Assembly: GCF_000328305.2 (NCBI RefSeq)
Contig: NZ_ANPE02000106.1
Location: 1-34,365 of the forward strand
Direction: 5' to 3'
Length of the DNA stretch: 34,365 nt
Origin: Arthrobacter crystallopoietes BAB-32
Lineage (GTDB): Bacteria > Actinomycetota > Actinomycetes > Actinomycetales > Micrococcaceae
Below the pieces are notes generated by a model, which did no database searches, was not told the DNA's origin, and worked only from the letters and a program-made list of their open reading frames with translations. Each line of letters opens with the position of its first letter. Position 1 is the first letter of the stretch. Shown piece after piece: positions 23,542 to 31,649 of this stretch. Both the position numbers and the translations under genes were made by a program.

Positions 23542-23583
23542 GGTCGGTCCTGTCTGCTCGGTGTGCTGTGGCATTGTTCTGGT

Positions 23584-23599
23584 ATGCAATATATTGCAT
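23584..23599. promoter_or_regulatory. Perfect 16-bp palindrome, candidate GntR operator
   Basis: ATGCAATATATTGCAT is perfectly symmetric and AT-rich in a GC-rich context. It lies 42 bases from the acdS start and 33 bases before the gntR-like start. This is the expected placement for an operator controlling both genes. The GntR/FadR link is inferred from position. Confidence 0.72.
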
Positions 23600-23632
23600 C
23601 CTGCAGGGCGGCCGTCAAGTAGAATTTTGGGC

Positions 23633-24286
23633 ATGCCCATTCCGTCGAAACATGGCCTCCACCGGCGCTCACTCCTGCGCGACCACGTGTACGAGTCGAT
23701 CCGCGACGCCATTGTGGACGGCACCCTGGTTCCGGGGGAACGCCTGCGCGACGGGGAACTCGAGGAGTGGCTCGGCGTCAGCCGCACGCCGATCCGCGAG
23801 GCTCTGCTGCGGCTGGAGCGTGCCGGCCTGGTGATCGCCCAGCCGGGCAAAGCTACGACGGTGGCCCCCTACGACGAGGCCTCTACAGTGAACGCCCAGC
23901 AGGTTGTGGCAGCCATGCACGAACTCGCAGCACGCCTGGCGGTCCCCTTGGTCGGCGCCATGGATATCCAGGCGATGGCCAGGGCCAATGCGGAGTTCGC
24001 CGACGCGCTTCAGCGGCAGGACGTCGACCGGGCGCTGGCAGCCGACGACCAACTGCACGGAGTGCTCGTGGCGGCCTGCGGCAACGCCGCCGTGGCGGCC
24101 GTGCTCGAGCAGTGGACGCCGGTGCTGCGGCGGGTGGAACGCAATAGGTTCGGCAGCCTCGCCGCCCGCAATTCAGTGCAGCAGCACGCCCGGATCATCA
24201 GCTGCGCCGAAGCCGGGGACGCCGAAGGCGCCGCCCGGGCCAGCCGCGAGAACTGGCTTTCGCTCAGTTACTCCGAGGAGTCCTGA
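23633..24286 (+). CDS. GntR-family regulator (FCD subfamily)
   Basis: This 217-residue protein has an N-terminal winged HTH (about residues 14-78; [21 protein letters not shown] is the classic recognition block) and a helical FCD effector domain with weak metal-site motifs (D-Q-L-H-G-V-L and Q-Q-H-A-R-I-I). FadR/FCD regulators respond to small acids. It is divergent from acdS across the palindrome and is known in other actinobacteria to accompany acdS. ATG 23633 lacks a clear SD; TTG at 23627 is an alternative. The likely effector is ACC or its product, but this is not visible in sequence. Confidence 0.9.
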   Translation: MPIPSKHGLHRRSLLRDHVYESIRDAIVDGTLVPGERLRDGELEEWLGVSRTPIREALLRLERAGLVIAQPGKATTVAPYDEASTVNAQQVVAAMHELAARLAVPLVGAMDIQAMARANAEFADALQRQDVDRALAADDQLHGVLVAACGNAAVAAVLEQWTPVLRRVERNRFGSLAARNSVQQHARIISCAEAGDAEGAARASRENWLSLSYSEES

Positions 24287-24353
24287 AAAGCCGGTTCCGG
24301 CACCAAGCAACACGAAGGCCAAGGCCGCCTTCCCGAGCCCGAACGGAGCTTCC

Positions 24354-25871
24354 TTGTCCCTAACCACCGGCACAGCGCCGGGCCTGACCCCGGAAGAGCG
24401 GCAGTCGGTGCTGCGCACCCTGAAGTCGCCACGCCTGCTGAAGACCGAGGTGCTGGCGGGCCTCGTCGTCGGTTTGGCGCTGATCCCCGAGGCCATTGCC
24501 TTCTCGATCATCGCCGGCGTCGATCCGCGGCTGGGCCTTTTCGCCTCCTTCACGATGGCGGTGTCCATCGCTTTCCTGGGCGGGCGCCCGGCGATGATGT
24601 CGGCGGCCACCGGCGCCGTCGCCCTGGTGATCGCTCCGTTGGTCGCTTCCCACGGGATCGACTACTTCATCACTGCGGTCATCCTCGCCGGCATCATCCA
24701 AGTGTTGCTGGCCGTCCTCGGGGTGGCCAAGCTGATGCGCTTCATTCCGCGCCAGGTGATGGTCGGGTTCGTCAACGCGCTGGCCATCCTGATCTTCCTG
24801 TCGCAGGTGCCGGAGCTGCTGGGTGTGCCGTGGCTGGTCTACCCGCTCACAGCCCTCGGCCTGGCGATCGTTTTCGGGCTGCCGCGGCTGACCAGCGCAT
24901 TCCCCGCTCCGCTGGTGGCGATCGTCGTGCTGACGCTCATCACCGTGCTGGCCTCCATCGCCGTGCCGACAGTAGGGGACAAGGGCGAGCTGCCGGACAG
25001 CCTGCCCACGCTGTTCTTCCCGAACGTGCCATGGAACCTGGAGACGCTGCAGATCGTCTTCCCGTACGCCCTGGCGATGGCTTTCGTGGGCCTGCTGGAG
25101 TCGCTGATGACCGCCAAGCTCGTTGACGACATCACCGACACCCGCTCCAAGAAGACGCGCGAGTCGTGGGGCCAGGGCGCGGCGAACATCATCACCGGTT
25201 TCCTCGGCGGCATGGGCGGCTGCGCGATGATCGGCCAGACCATGATCAACGTGAAGGCCTCCGGCGCCCGCACGCGGATCTCCACCTTCCTCGCCGGAAC
25301 CTTCCTGCTCATCCTGGTGGTGGCGCTCGGCGACATCGTCGCGCTGATCCCGATGGCCGCCCTGGTGGCGGTGATGATTTTCGTGTCCATTGCGACCTTC
25401 GACTGGCACAGCATCCGGCCCTCGACGCTGAAGATGATGCCCAAGAGCGAAACCGCGGTCATGGCGGTGACGGTCATCGTCACTGTGTGGACCCACAACC
25501 TGGCCATCGGCGTTGGCGTTGGCGTGCTCACCGCGATGGTGCTCTTCGCCCGCCGGGTGGCGCACTTCGTCTCGGTTGAGCGCACCGTGCTGGAAATCAA
25601 CGGGGAACAGACCGCGGCCTACGCCGTCGACGGCGAGCTGTTCTTCGCATCGTCCAACGACCTCTACACGCAGTTCGAATATGCGCACGATCCGCAGAAG
25701 GTGCTCATCGACATGCATGCCTCCCATCTCTGGGATGCCTCCACGATTGCGGCCCTGGATGCCATCACGGAGAAGTACCGGGCCCATGGCAAGGACGTGG
25801 AGATCATCGGGCTGAATTCCGCCAGCGCCGTCATGCGCGAGCGCCTGGCCGGCAAACTCGGCGGCAGCTGA
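24354..25871 (+). CDS. SulP-family anion transporter with STAS domain
   Basis: This 505-residue protein has an N-terminal membrane domain (about 10-12 helices; G-L-V-V-G-L-A-L-I-P-E-A-I-A-F near residue 31 is the SulP signature) and a C-terminal STAS domain from about residue 405 with A-S-H-L-W-D-A-S-T-I-A-A-L-D-A-I. SulP proteins move sulfate, bicarbonate, dicarboxylates or other anions by symport. The start is TTG 24354, preceded by GGAG. It follows the GntR gene after 67 bases and ends at a strong terminator. A role next to ACC deaminase is unclear; transport of an organic acid or bicarbonate is possible. Confidence 0.9.
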   Translation: MSLTTGTAPGLTPEERQSVLRTLKSPRLLKTEVLAGLVVGLALIPEAIAFSIIAGVDPRLGLFASFTMAVSIAFLGGRPAMMSAATGAVALVIAPLVASHGIDYFITAVILAGIIQVLLAVLGVAKLMRFIPRQVMVGFVNALAILIFLSQVPELLGVPWLVYPLTALGLAIVFGLPRLTSAFPAPLVAIVVLTLITVLASIAVPTVGDKGELPDSLPTLFFPNVPWNLETLQIVFPYALAMAFVGLLESLMTAKLVDDITDTRSKKTRESWGQGAANIITGFLGGMGGCAMIGQTMINVKASGARTRISTFLAGTFLLILVVALGDIVALIPMAALVAVMIFVSIATFDWHSIRPSTLKMMPKSETAVMAVTVIVTVWTHNLAIGVGVGVLTAMVLFARRVAHFVSVERTVLEINGEQTAAYAVDGELFFASSNDLYTQFEYAHDPQKVLIDMHASHLWDASTIAALDAITEKYRAHGKDVEIIGLNSASAVMRERLAGKLGGS

Positions 25872-25918
25872 CCAGCCGGCGCTGCCCGCACAGCCTGGGC
25901 AGCACCACAGCGGAACGC

Positions 25919-25958
25919 AAAACAACGACGGCGGCCGCGCGGCCGCCGTCGTTGTTTT
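25919..25958. terminator. 40-bp perfect palindrome, bidirectional terminator
   Basis: The 40 bases are a perfect inverted repeat with arms AAAACAACGACGGCGGCCGC in the forward copy and its complement, no free loop beyond the fold-back, and a T-run on the right (TTTTT). It lies between convergent genes (SulP and the AMIN-like gene), so it can stop transcription from both sides. It shares ACGACGGCGG with two other gene-end elements. Confidence 0.9.
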
Positions 25959-25970
25959 TGGGGTTGGGAG

Positions 25971-26516
25971 TTACCACCGGTGCGCTACATCGATCACCAG
26001 CCTCGAGTTGGAACCTGGTCCGGCGATGGTGAAGGCGCGGAACGGCAGCCGGGCGCGGACACCCAGGCCGATGGTGGTTTGGCCTTCGAAGCTGCCGGCC
26101 CAGGCGATCTGCCGGAAGGTCCGGAAGTCCGAGACGTCCGCAAGGTTCTTGCGGTCACGCGGCGTGTAGGTCGGCTGGCCCTTGCTGTTGTAGGCAGGGG
26201 AGCGGACGATGACGCGCAGGTCCGCCGCGCCCTTGAGCGGGACGACGAAGCCCGAGCCTTCGGAACGGACGTTCTTGACATAGCGGACGTCGAATCCGGT
26301 GCGCTTGCCCTTGATATCGACGACCATCCGGTCGAAGCAGGCGTGCCTGCCGGCCCGGACGTTGGTGATCGGTGCGGTGCTCATGCGTGACGATGATTTG
26401 GCGAGTGATCCCCAGGAGATGCCGCAGTATGAAGACGCGGTGGCCGAGCTGGGTGCGACAAGCCCCAGTCCAACGATCATCAGGAGGACCGCCAGCCACG
26501 CGTGCAGTTTCTTCAT
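25971..26516 (-). CDS. Secreted AMIN-like domain protein
   Basis: This 181-residue protein has a Sec signal peptide (M-K-K-L then a hydrophobic run, cleavage near A-T-A at residue 27) and a beta-rich domain with R-A-G-R-H-A-C-F-D-R-M-V-V-D-I-K-G and a late G-P-G-S-N-S-R-L-V-I-D-V-A-H-R-W. It resembles AMIN-like domains, which bind peptidoglycan in cell-wall amidases, but no catalytic domain is attached. Two cysteines in the mature part may form a disulfide. AAAGG precedes ATG 26516. Function in the envelope is inferred. Confidence 0.78.
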   Translation of the reverse strand: MKKLHAWLAVLLMIVGLGLVAPSSATASSYCGISWGSLAKSSSRMSTAPITNVRAGRHACFDRMVVDIKGKRTGFDVRYVKNVRSEGSGFVVPLKGAADLRVIVRSPAYNSKGQPTYTPRDRKNLADVSDFRTFRQIAWAGSFEGQTTIGLGVRARLPFRAFTIAGPGSNSRLVIDVAHRW

Positions 26517-26758
26517 GGCCGGAGCCTTTCGAAATAGCGCGAATGATGGACCAAGACTAAAGGCGCCGCGGACGAAAGGATCCGGCTTACGTTGTACTGA
26601 TTTCGAACCGTTGTGCGCATTGCGGAACGGGTGGCATTGGCGCCGGCGCCGGGCCTGCTGCGGCGTTTCATCGGAGCCGATGGTTGCGGTTCCGAAACCG
26701 CCGGGTCACAGCGGATCACGCTGCGTTCAGCTGTTGTCGGTAGGGGCTGCTCCGCCGC

Positions 26759-27376
26759 TTAGCTGTTATCGCCGCGGATCCGCCTCCTGAGCAGGTCTGC
26801 CAGCGCACCGGAAGCCGCGGCGACGTCGTCGGCTGTGGCAGCGGCGTCCTGCAGGCCCTGAACCGCAGCGTCGTCGGCCAGGTGTGCGGCGTTGGTTTCC
26901 AGCGTGGCCGCGGCGGTTCCGGCGGCCGAGCGGATGGACTCGGCGGCGGCGGCGATGTCGCTGAGCACGTTGGGATTGGCCTCCGGCTCGAGCCCGCGGG
27001 CCAGATCCAGCAGCTCTGCCGCCAGCTCCACGAGCCTCAGGGGCGGGGCGGCGGCCTTGCGGAGCCCGCTCTGCACCTCGTTGCTCCGATGCGCCTTGTC
27101 CTCAGCGGTGTCGGCCGGCAGTTCGTAGGCGGAGGCTGCTTCGCCGAAGGCGTGTTCGTCCGCGTCCGCGACGGCCAGCGCCTGCGGGATGAGCTGCCGG
27201 ACAGCGGAGCCGAACCGTTCCGCGGGTTCGCTGCCGCCGCTGCTGAAATTGGCGGCCATGGACAGCAGGGCTGCGGCCTGCGCCAGCTGGACCGCCGCCG
27301 TGGCGCCGCCGCCCGGGGTCGGCTGGCCGGAGGCGAGCCGGTCCAGGTAGCCTGCGATGCGCTCCTGACTGATCAT
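26759..27376 (-). CDS. Cyclodeaminase/cyclohydrolase family protein
   Basis: This 205-residue protein is mostly helical and carries P-G-G-G-A-T-A-A near residue 21, the hallmark of formimidoyltetrahydrofolate cyclodeaminase (FTCD C-terminal domain). That enzyme releases ammonia from 5-formimino-THF in histidine breakdown; some relatives hydrolyse methenyl-THF. No partner formiminotransferase gene is nearby. The Ala-rich composition is typical. ATG 27376 is not preceded by a strong SD. It is divergent from the penicillin-binding protein. The reaction is assigned from family membership only. Confidence 0.85.
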   Translation of the reverse strand: MISQERIAGYLDRLASGQPTPGGGATAAVQLAQAAALLSMAANFSSGGSEPAERFGSAVRQLIPQALAVADADEHAFGEAASAYELPADTAEDKAHRSNEVQSGLRKAAAPPLRLVELAAELLDLARGLEPEANPNVLSDIAAAAESIRSAAGTAAATLETNAAHLADDAAVQGLQDAAATADDVAAASGALADLLRRRIRGDNS

Positions 27377-27393
27377 GGTGTGATGGTACCTAC

Positions 27394-27422
27394 TCGACAG
27401 ATGCCCGTGGCGCGGATAGGTT
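27394..27422 (+). promoter_or_regulatory. Promoter for the penicillin-binding protein gene
   Basis: TCGACA (27394-27399) and TAGGTT (27417-27422) are separated by exactly 17 bases. A start near 27429 would give a short leader before the ATG at 27455. The -35 differs from consensus at one base. Confidence 0.6.
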
Positions 27423-27454
27423 CAATCCGGATATCCAAGGTTTCTAGGGGGAAC

Positions 27455-29362
27455 ATGCTGCGGCGCGCGGTTGGCACGGTACTGGCTTTGGCTCTGGTCG
27501 GGACGGCGGCGGCGTGCGCCCCGCAGGACGACGGGCGCGGCACCGCGGACGGCCTGGCCGCCGCGCTCACCGAGGGCGACGTTTCCGGGCTGGCCTTCAC
27601 CACGGCCGCGGACGCGGTCCAGGAGGAACTCGCCGGCATCCTCGAAGGCATGGACCCCCTGCAGCCGGCTGTCTCCGTCGCCTCCGTTTCGGAGCCCGAG
27701 GGGGACAACGCCACCGCCACGCTCAACTACGTCTGGGACGTGCCGGATACCGAGCAGGACTGGACCTACACCACCACGGCCGGACTGGTCCGCTCCGGCA
27801 ACGACGAGGTGCCCTGGCAGATCCAGTGGGCGCCCTCCGTCGTCGAACCTTCGCTGCAGGCGGGCGAGACGCTGGCCCTGGCGACGGAGGAAGCGGAACG
27901 GGGCGAAATCCTCGACGCCGCCGGCGAACCCATTGTCACGGAGCGTCCGGTCCGGGTGGTCGGGATCAATAAGAAAGGCCTGACCAGCGCCCAGGCGCAG
28001 GAAGCCGCGAAGGAACTTGCCGCCGTCGTCGATATTGAGGCCGCGGACTACGCGGCCAAGGTGGAGGCCTACGGGCCGGACGCGTTCGTGGACGCCATCA
28101 CCCTGCGCGAGGCCGCGTTCGAGGACCTCGACCAGGACGAGCTGGAGTCCATCGACGGTTTCCTCGCCGTGGAGGACAAGCTCCCGCTGGCGCCGACCCG
28201 CGGTTTCGCCGCCGGGCTGCTGGGCTCCGTGCGCGAGGCCACCGCGGAGGACATCGAGAAGTCCGACGGCGCCATCGTAGCCGGCGACACCGTCGGAGCC
28301 GGGGGGATCCAGGCCGCCTTCAACGAAAGCCTCGCCGGCACGCCCGGCCTGCGCATTGCTGCAGTCGGCGAGCCCGCAGCCGAGGGGGCAGAGGCTCCGC
28401 GGCGCGAGTTGTTCAGCACCGAGGTCGCGGCCGGCAAGGACGTGCAGCTGACCCTCGATCCGAAACTGCAGACCGCCGCCGAGGAGGTCCTCGAAGACAC
28501 CGATTCGCCCAGCTCGATCGTGGCCCTCCGCCCTTCGACCGGGGAGATCGTGGCGGCGGCCAACGGCCCGGCGAGCGAAGGCTACAACACGGCCTTCCTG
28601 GGCCAGTATGCCCCCGGCTCCACCTTCAAGATCGCCACTGCGCTGGGCCTGCTGCGCCAGGGCATGACGCCGGAGTCGGACATCACCTGCGCGGCGGAGT
28701 TCACCGCGGACGGCCGGACCTTCGAGAACGCGGACGGCTATGATCCGGCCTTCCTGGGCGAAATCAGCCTGACCGAGGCCATCGCGCACTCCTGCAACAC
28801 AGCCTTCGTCTCCGAATACGAAAACCTGTCGCAGGACCAGCTGGCGGACGCCGCCGGCGCCTTGGGCATCGGCATGACGGCGGATATCGGGCTGGAGGCC
28901 TTCTGGGGCGCCATCCCGCGCGAGGACAACGAGGGAACGGCGCATGCGGCATCGATGATCGGGCAGAGCCGTGTCCAGGCCTCGCCGCTGGCCCTGGCCG
29001 TGATGATGGCCTCCGTGGTCGAGGGCGAACTGGTGGTTCCGCGCCTGGTGGACGGGTACGACGGCGAGGCGGAGCCGGCCAAGGGCGCCGAACTCACCAC
29101 GGAGGAGGCGGACCAGCTGCGCAGCATGATGCGCGCGGCGGTGACGGACGGCTACCTCGCCAACCTGGCCGCGCTGCCCGGAGAACCCGTGATCGGCAAG
29201 ACCGGCACGGCGGAGTACGGCAACCAGGATCCGCTGCAGACCCACTCCTGGGTCATCGCCGCCCAGGGCGACCTGGCGCTGGCCGTCTTCGTCGAGGACG
29301 GCGACCTGGGCGCGGTCACCGGCGCGCCGATGGTCGAGGAGTTCCTGACCGCCATCCGTTGA
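27455..29362 (+). CDS. Penicillin-binding protein (class B-like transpeptidase lipoprotein)
   Basis: This 635-residue exported protein has a lipobox G-T-A-A-A-C near residue 22, an NTF2-like MecA-type N-terminal domain (about 30-145), a PBP-dimer-like linker with the E-R-G-E-I-L-D motif at about 149-155, and a C-terminal transpeptidase. Active-site motifs are S389-T-F-K392, S446-C-N448 and K582-T-G. It should cross-link peptidoglycan outside the membrane and bind beta-lactams at S389. The MecA-like N-terminal domain is seen in actinobacterial PBP2a-like proteins and does not by itself imply resistance. The ATG follows AGGGGGA; upstream open frame is ignored. It ends at the promoter of the next gene. 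Confidence 0.95.
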   Translation: MLRRAVGTVLALALVGTAAACAPQDDGRGTADGLAAALTEGDVSGLAFTTAADAVQEELAGILEGMDPLQPAVSVASVSEPEGDNATATLNYVWDVPDTEQDWTYTTTAGLVRSGNDEVPWQIQWAPSVVEPSLQAGETLALATEEAERGEILDAAGEPIVTERPVRVVGINKKGLTSAQAQEAAKELAAVVDIEAADYAAKVEAYGPDAFVDAITLREAAFEDLDQDELESIDGFLAVEDKLPLAPTRGFAAGLLGSVREATAEDIEKSDGAIVAGDTVGAGGIQAAFNESLAGTPGLRIAAVGEPAAEGAEAPRRELFSTEVAAGKDVQLTLDPKLQTAAEEVLEDTDSPSSIVALRPSTGEIVAAANGPASEGYNTAFLGQYAPGSTFKIATALGLLRQGMTPESDITCAAEFTADGRTFENADGYDPAFLGEISLTEAIAHSCNTAFVSEYENLSQDQLADAAGALGIGMTADIGLEAFWGAIPREDNEGTAHAASMIGQSRVQASPLALAVMMASVVEGELVVPRLVDGYDGEAEPAKGAELTTEEADQLRSMMRAAVTDGYLANLAALPGEPVIGKTGTAEYGNQDPLQTHSWVIAAQGDLALAVFVEDGDLGAVTGAPMVEEFLTAIR

Positions 29363-29386
29363 CCAGCGCGGGCGGCTCCATAGACT
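29359..29386 (+). promoter_or_regulatory. Promoter for the dienelactone hydrolase gene
   Basis: TTGACC (29359-29364) and TAGACT (29381-29386) are 16 bases apart. The -35 overlaps the penicillin-binding protein stop codon. Transcription should begin near 29393, 28 bases before the TTG start of the hydrolase. Confidence 0.7.
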
Positions 29387-29420
29387 GGGGACGGTATGTT
29401 CCGCTCTTGAAGGAGGAAAC

Positions 29421-30119
29421 TTGGCCGAGACCACCCCGCACCAGAACCTGACCTTCCCGTCCGCCGGCGGCGAAGCCCACGGCTACCTTGCCCTGCCCGA
29501 ATCCGGCAAGGGCCCCGGCGTCATCGTCATCCAGGAATGGTGGGGCCTGGTGGACCACATCCGCGACGTCGCGGACCGGCTGGCGGCCGAAGGCTTCGTG
29601 GCCCTCGCCCCGGACCTGTACGGCGGCCGGATCACGCACGACGGCGCCGAAGCAGGGAAGATGATGTCCCAGCTGCCCGAGGAAGAGGGCGCCCGGCTGC
29701 TCGCGGGGGCGGTGGACTACCTGCTCGGCAGCGAGGCGGTGACAAGCAAGACCGTCGGGGCGATCGGCTTCTGCATGGGCGGCGGCTTCGTCCTGGCGCT
29801 CGCTGCACAGCAGGGCGAAAAGATCGGCGCCGCCGTACCGTTCTACGGCGTGGGCCAGGGCGTGCCGGACTCCTACGCCGGAGTGCGCGCCGCGGTCCAG
29901 GGCCACTACGGTAAGCAGGACTCCTCGTACCCGGTGGAAAAGGCCAAGGCCCAGGCCGAGCAGATCAAGCGCGAATCCGGCGCCGAGGTCGAGTACTTCT
30001 ACTACGACGCGCCGCACGCCTTCCACAACGACGAGAACCCGCAGGGCAACTACCGCCCGGAGGAAGCCAAGCTGGCCTGGAAGCGCGCCGTGGCCTTCCT
30101 GAAGGACAAGGTGCGCTGA
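29421..30119 (+). CDS. Dienelactone hydrolase family protein
   Basis: This 232-residue alpha/beta hydrolase has the DLH triad: C118 in G-F-C-M-G-G, D167 in G-K-Q-D-S-S and H199 in A-P-H-A-F-H-N, with the E39 hydrogen-bond partner in Q-E-W-W-G-L. DLH converts dienelactone to maleylacetate in chlorocatechol and related pathways, but many bacterial homologues act on other esters or lactones. No chlorocatechol genes are near. It has its own promoter and starts at TTG 29421 behind a perfect AGGAGG. Cytosolic. Confidence 0.93.
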   Translation: MAETTPHQNLTFPSAGGEAHGYLALPESGKGPGVIVIQEWWGLVDHIRDVADRLAAEGFVALAPDLYGGRITHDGAEAGKMMSQLPEEEGARLLAGAVDYLLGSEAVTSKTVGAIGFCMGGGFVLALAAQQGEKIGAAVPFYGVGQGVPDSYAGVRAAVQGHYGKQDSSYPVEKAKAQAEQIKRESGAEVEYFYYDAPHAFHNDENPQGNYRPEEAKLAWKRAVAFLKDKVR

Positions 30120-30133
30120 CCGGTGGGGGCGGC

Positions 30134-30427
30134 TCAGCCGTTCATCGGCCCTTCCGCGTGGAGGTCCGCTGCGCCGGGTCCGCTGACGCGGATTGTGCAG
30201 CGCACCACCACCCGGCCGCGGCCTGACTCGCCATGGTTGAGCAGGGAGCCGTCGTCGTCCACTACGGTGTAGACCGCGGTGGCGGCGTCGGCCTCCACGC
30301 CCTTGCGCTCCGCCTCCTGCAGCGCGTTCTCCAAGGCTTGGCCGCGCAGTGTGCCCAGGTACGCCTCGTCGGCCTCCCGGCCGGGGTCGCCGAAGGCCCA
30401 GCCGAATAAGGTGCCCTCTGCTGCCAT
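30134..30427 (-). CDS. Small conserved-type protein of unknown function
   Basis: This 97-residue protein opens with A-A-E-G-T-L-F-G-W-A-F-G-D-P-G and has a beta-rich second half (V-Y-T-V-V-D-D-D-G, R-V-V-V-R-C-T-I-R-V). No signal peptide or membrane segment. I do not recognise a family. ATG 30427 follows AGGAGC with good spacing, and coding bias (GC3) is normal, so the gene is credible. It lies between DLH (convergent) and the lipid kinase (same strand, 36 bases upstream). Confidence 0.65.
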   Translation of the reverse strand: MAAEGTLFGWAFGDPGREADEAYLGTLRGQALENALQEAERKGVEADAATAVYTVVDDDGSLLNHGESGRGRVVVRCTIRVSGPGAADLHAEGPMNG

Positions 30428-30463
30428 GAGTTGCTCCTGCCTCCGTTGATCCTCCGGCCCAGG

Positions 30464-31426
30464 CTACGGCTCGGGGCTGACCAGGACGGCCGGATCCTTA
30501 TGACCGTACGGCATCCGCACGCGCAGCGAATTCGGATAGACCCGCATCAGCAGGTGTGTGCCCTTGCCCAGGTAGTCGCCGTCGATCTCCACGTCCTGCG
30601 GTTCATAGGTCTGGATTTCCGCCGACCGGCACTGGAAGTACTCGATCGAGGGGTCCTTGCTCTTGCCGCGCCGCAGCAGCTCGGCCACGACCGCGAACCA
30701 TCCGAACCGCCCCCGCGGCGCCACCGTCATGATCTCCAGCAGCCCGTCGTCGATCTTCGCCCCGGGGAAGATCTCCAGCCCGCCCACGATCTTGCCGCAG
30801 TTGCCGCCCATCACGCTGCGCAGCCGGCGCAGGAACGGCTTGCCGTCGTCGATAGTGATCCGGGTCCTGGCCGGCTTGCCCGGCAGGTGCCGGATGCCGG
30901 CGTCCACATAGGCCAGCCAGCCGACCTTGTCCTTCAGGTCATCGCGCGTGTCGCCCATCAGCGCCGCGTCGAACCCCAGCCCCGCCATCACCAGGAAGAC
31001 ATGCGCCTTCTGCGCGTGGTCCACGGTGATGTGCACGACGTCGATCTTGCGTTCCGTGCCGGACAACGCGGCGTGCAGGGCGCCTTCGGGATCGTCGACG
31101 GCGATATCGAGGTTCCGCGCGAGCAGGTTGCCCGTGCCGAGGGGCAACAGACCCAGCGGCACGTTGGTGCCGGCGAGTTCCTCGGCGACGCAGCGCACCG
31201 TGCCGTCCCCGCCGGCCGCGATCACCAGGTCCACGCCCTCGGCGATCGCCTGGCGCGCCATGCCGTGGCCGGGGTCGTCCTTGGTCGTCTCCAGCCACAG
31301 CGGTTCCTCCCACCCTTCGCCGCGGCAGACCTTCGCCGCCAGGCTATGCAGGTCCACATCCGTGTGCTTGATGGGATTGACGACGACGGCGGCGCGCCGG
31401 GGTGTGCGCTCATCTGGCTCTGTCAT
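30464..31426 (-). CDS. Diacylglycerol-kinase-family lipid kinase
   Basis: This 320-residue protein has the diacylglycerol/sphingosine kinase catalytic domain: A-A-G-G-D-G-T near residues 71-77 is the nucleotide-binding signature, followed by G-L-L-P-L-G-T-G-N-L-L-A-R-N and V-M-A-G-L-G-F-D-A. It likely phosphorylates diacylglycerol or a related lipid at the membrane face. ATG 31426 behind AAAGGA is preferred to GTG 31441. TAGACT at 31468-31463 could be its -10, but no good -35 pairs with it. Confidence 0.92.
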   Translation of the reverse strand: MTEPDERTPRRAAVVVNPIKHTDVDLHSLAAKVCRGEGWEEPLWLETTKDDPGHGMARQAIAEGVDLVIAAGGDGTVRCVAEELAGTNVPLGLLPLGTGNLLARNLDIAVDDPEGALHAALSGTERKIDVVHITVDHAQKAHVFLVMAGLGFDAALMGDTRDDLKDKVGWLAYVDAGIRHLPGKPARTRITIDDGKPFLRRLRSVMGGNCGKIVGGLEIFPGAKIDDGLLEIMTVAPRGRFGWFAVVAELLRRGKSKDPSIEYFQCRSAEIQTYEPQDVEIDGDYLGKGTHLLMRVYPNSLRVRMPYGHKDPAVLVSPEP

Positions 31427-31649
31427 GGGTATCCTTTGCACTCTCCGGCAGGCTGTGGAATGAGTCTAATGCTCCACCTGTCCCTGCGGCTCCAACTCGT
31501 CGTCCTGCTCGCTTGCGGCCGCTGCCGGTGCTGTCGGTGCAGGCCGGTATTCTGGGAGGCAGGAATCAAGCGCAGCTCTCCGCCCGTCCACTTGTCCTAC
31601 ACAGGCATGACGGGCGGGAAGAAGCTGGCGGAAGTTGGGGGAGCGGTCT

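Noticed and set aside
19921-23622. A 1233-residue open frame on the plus strand
   Set aside because: It is antisense to the E1 and acdS genes and arises from GC-rich third positions; it shows no recognisable domain.
24360-25925. A 521-residue open frame on the minus strand
   Set aside because: It is antisense to SulP, rich in His, Asp and Arg, as expected for a shadow of membrane codons.
26517-26758. A 68-residue minus-strand frame in the gap between the cyclodeaminase and AMIN-like genes
   Set aside because: No ribosome site or motif; it runs into the start of the AMIN-like gene. The gap otherwise shows only short palindromes such as GGCGCCGGCGCC.
26882-27454. N-terminal extension of the penicillin-binding protein frame
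   Set aside because: It is antisense to the cyclodeaminase gene; the lipoprotein signal and SD fix the start at 27455.
27455-29362. Beta-lactam resistance determinant (MecA-like)
   Set aside because: The MecA-type N-terminal domain is common in actinobacterial housekeeping penicillin-binding proteins; nothing in the context suggests acquired resistance.
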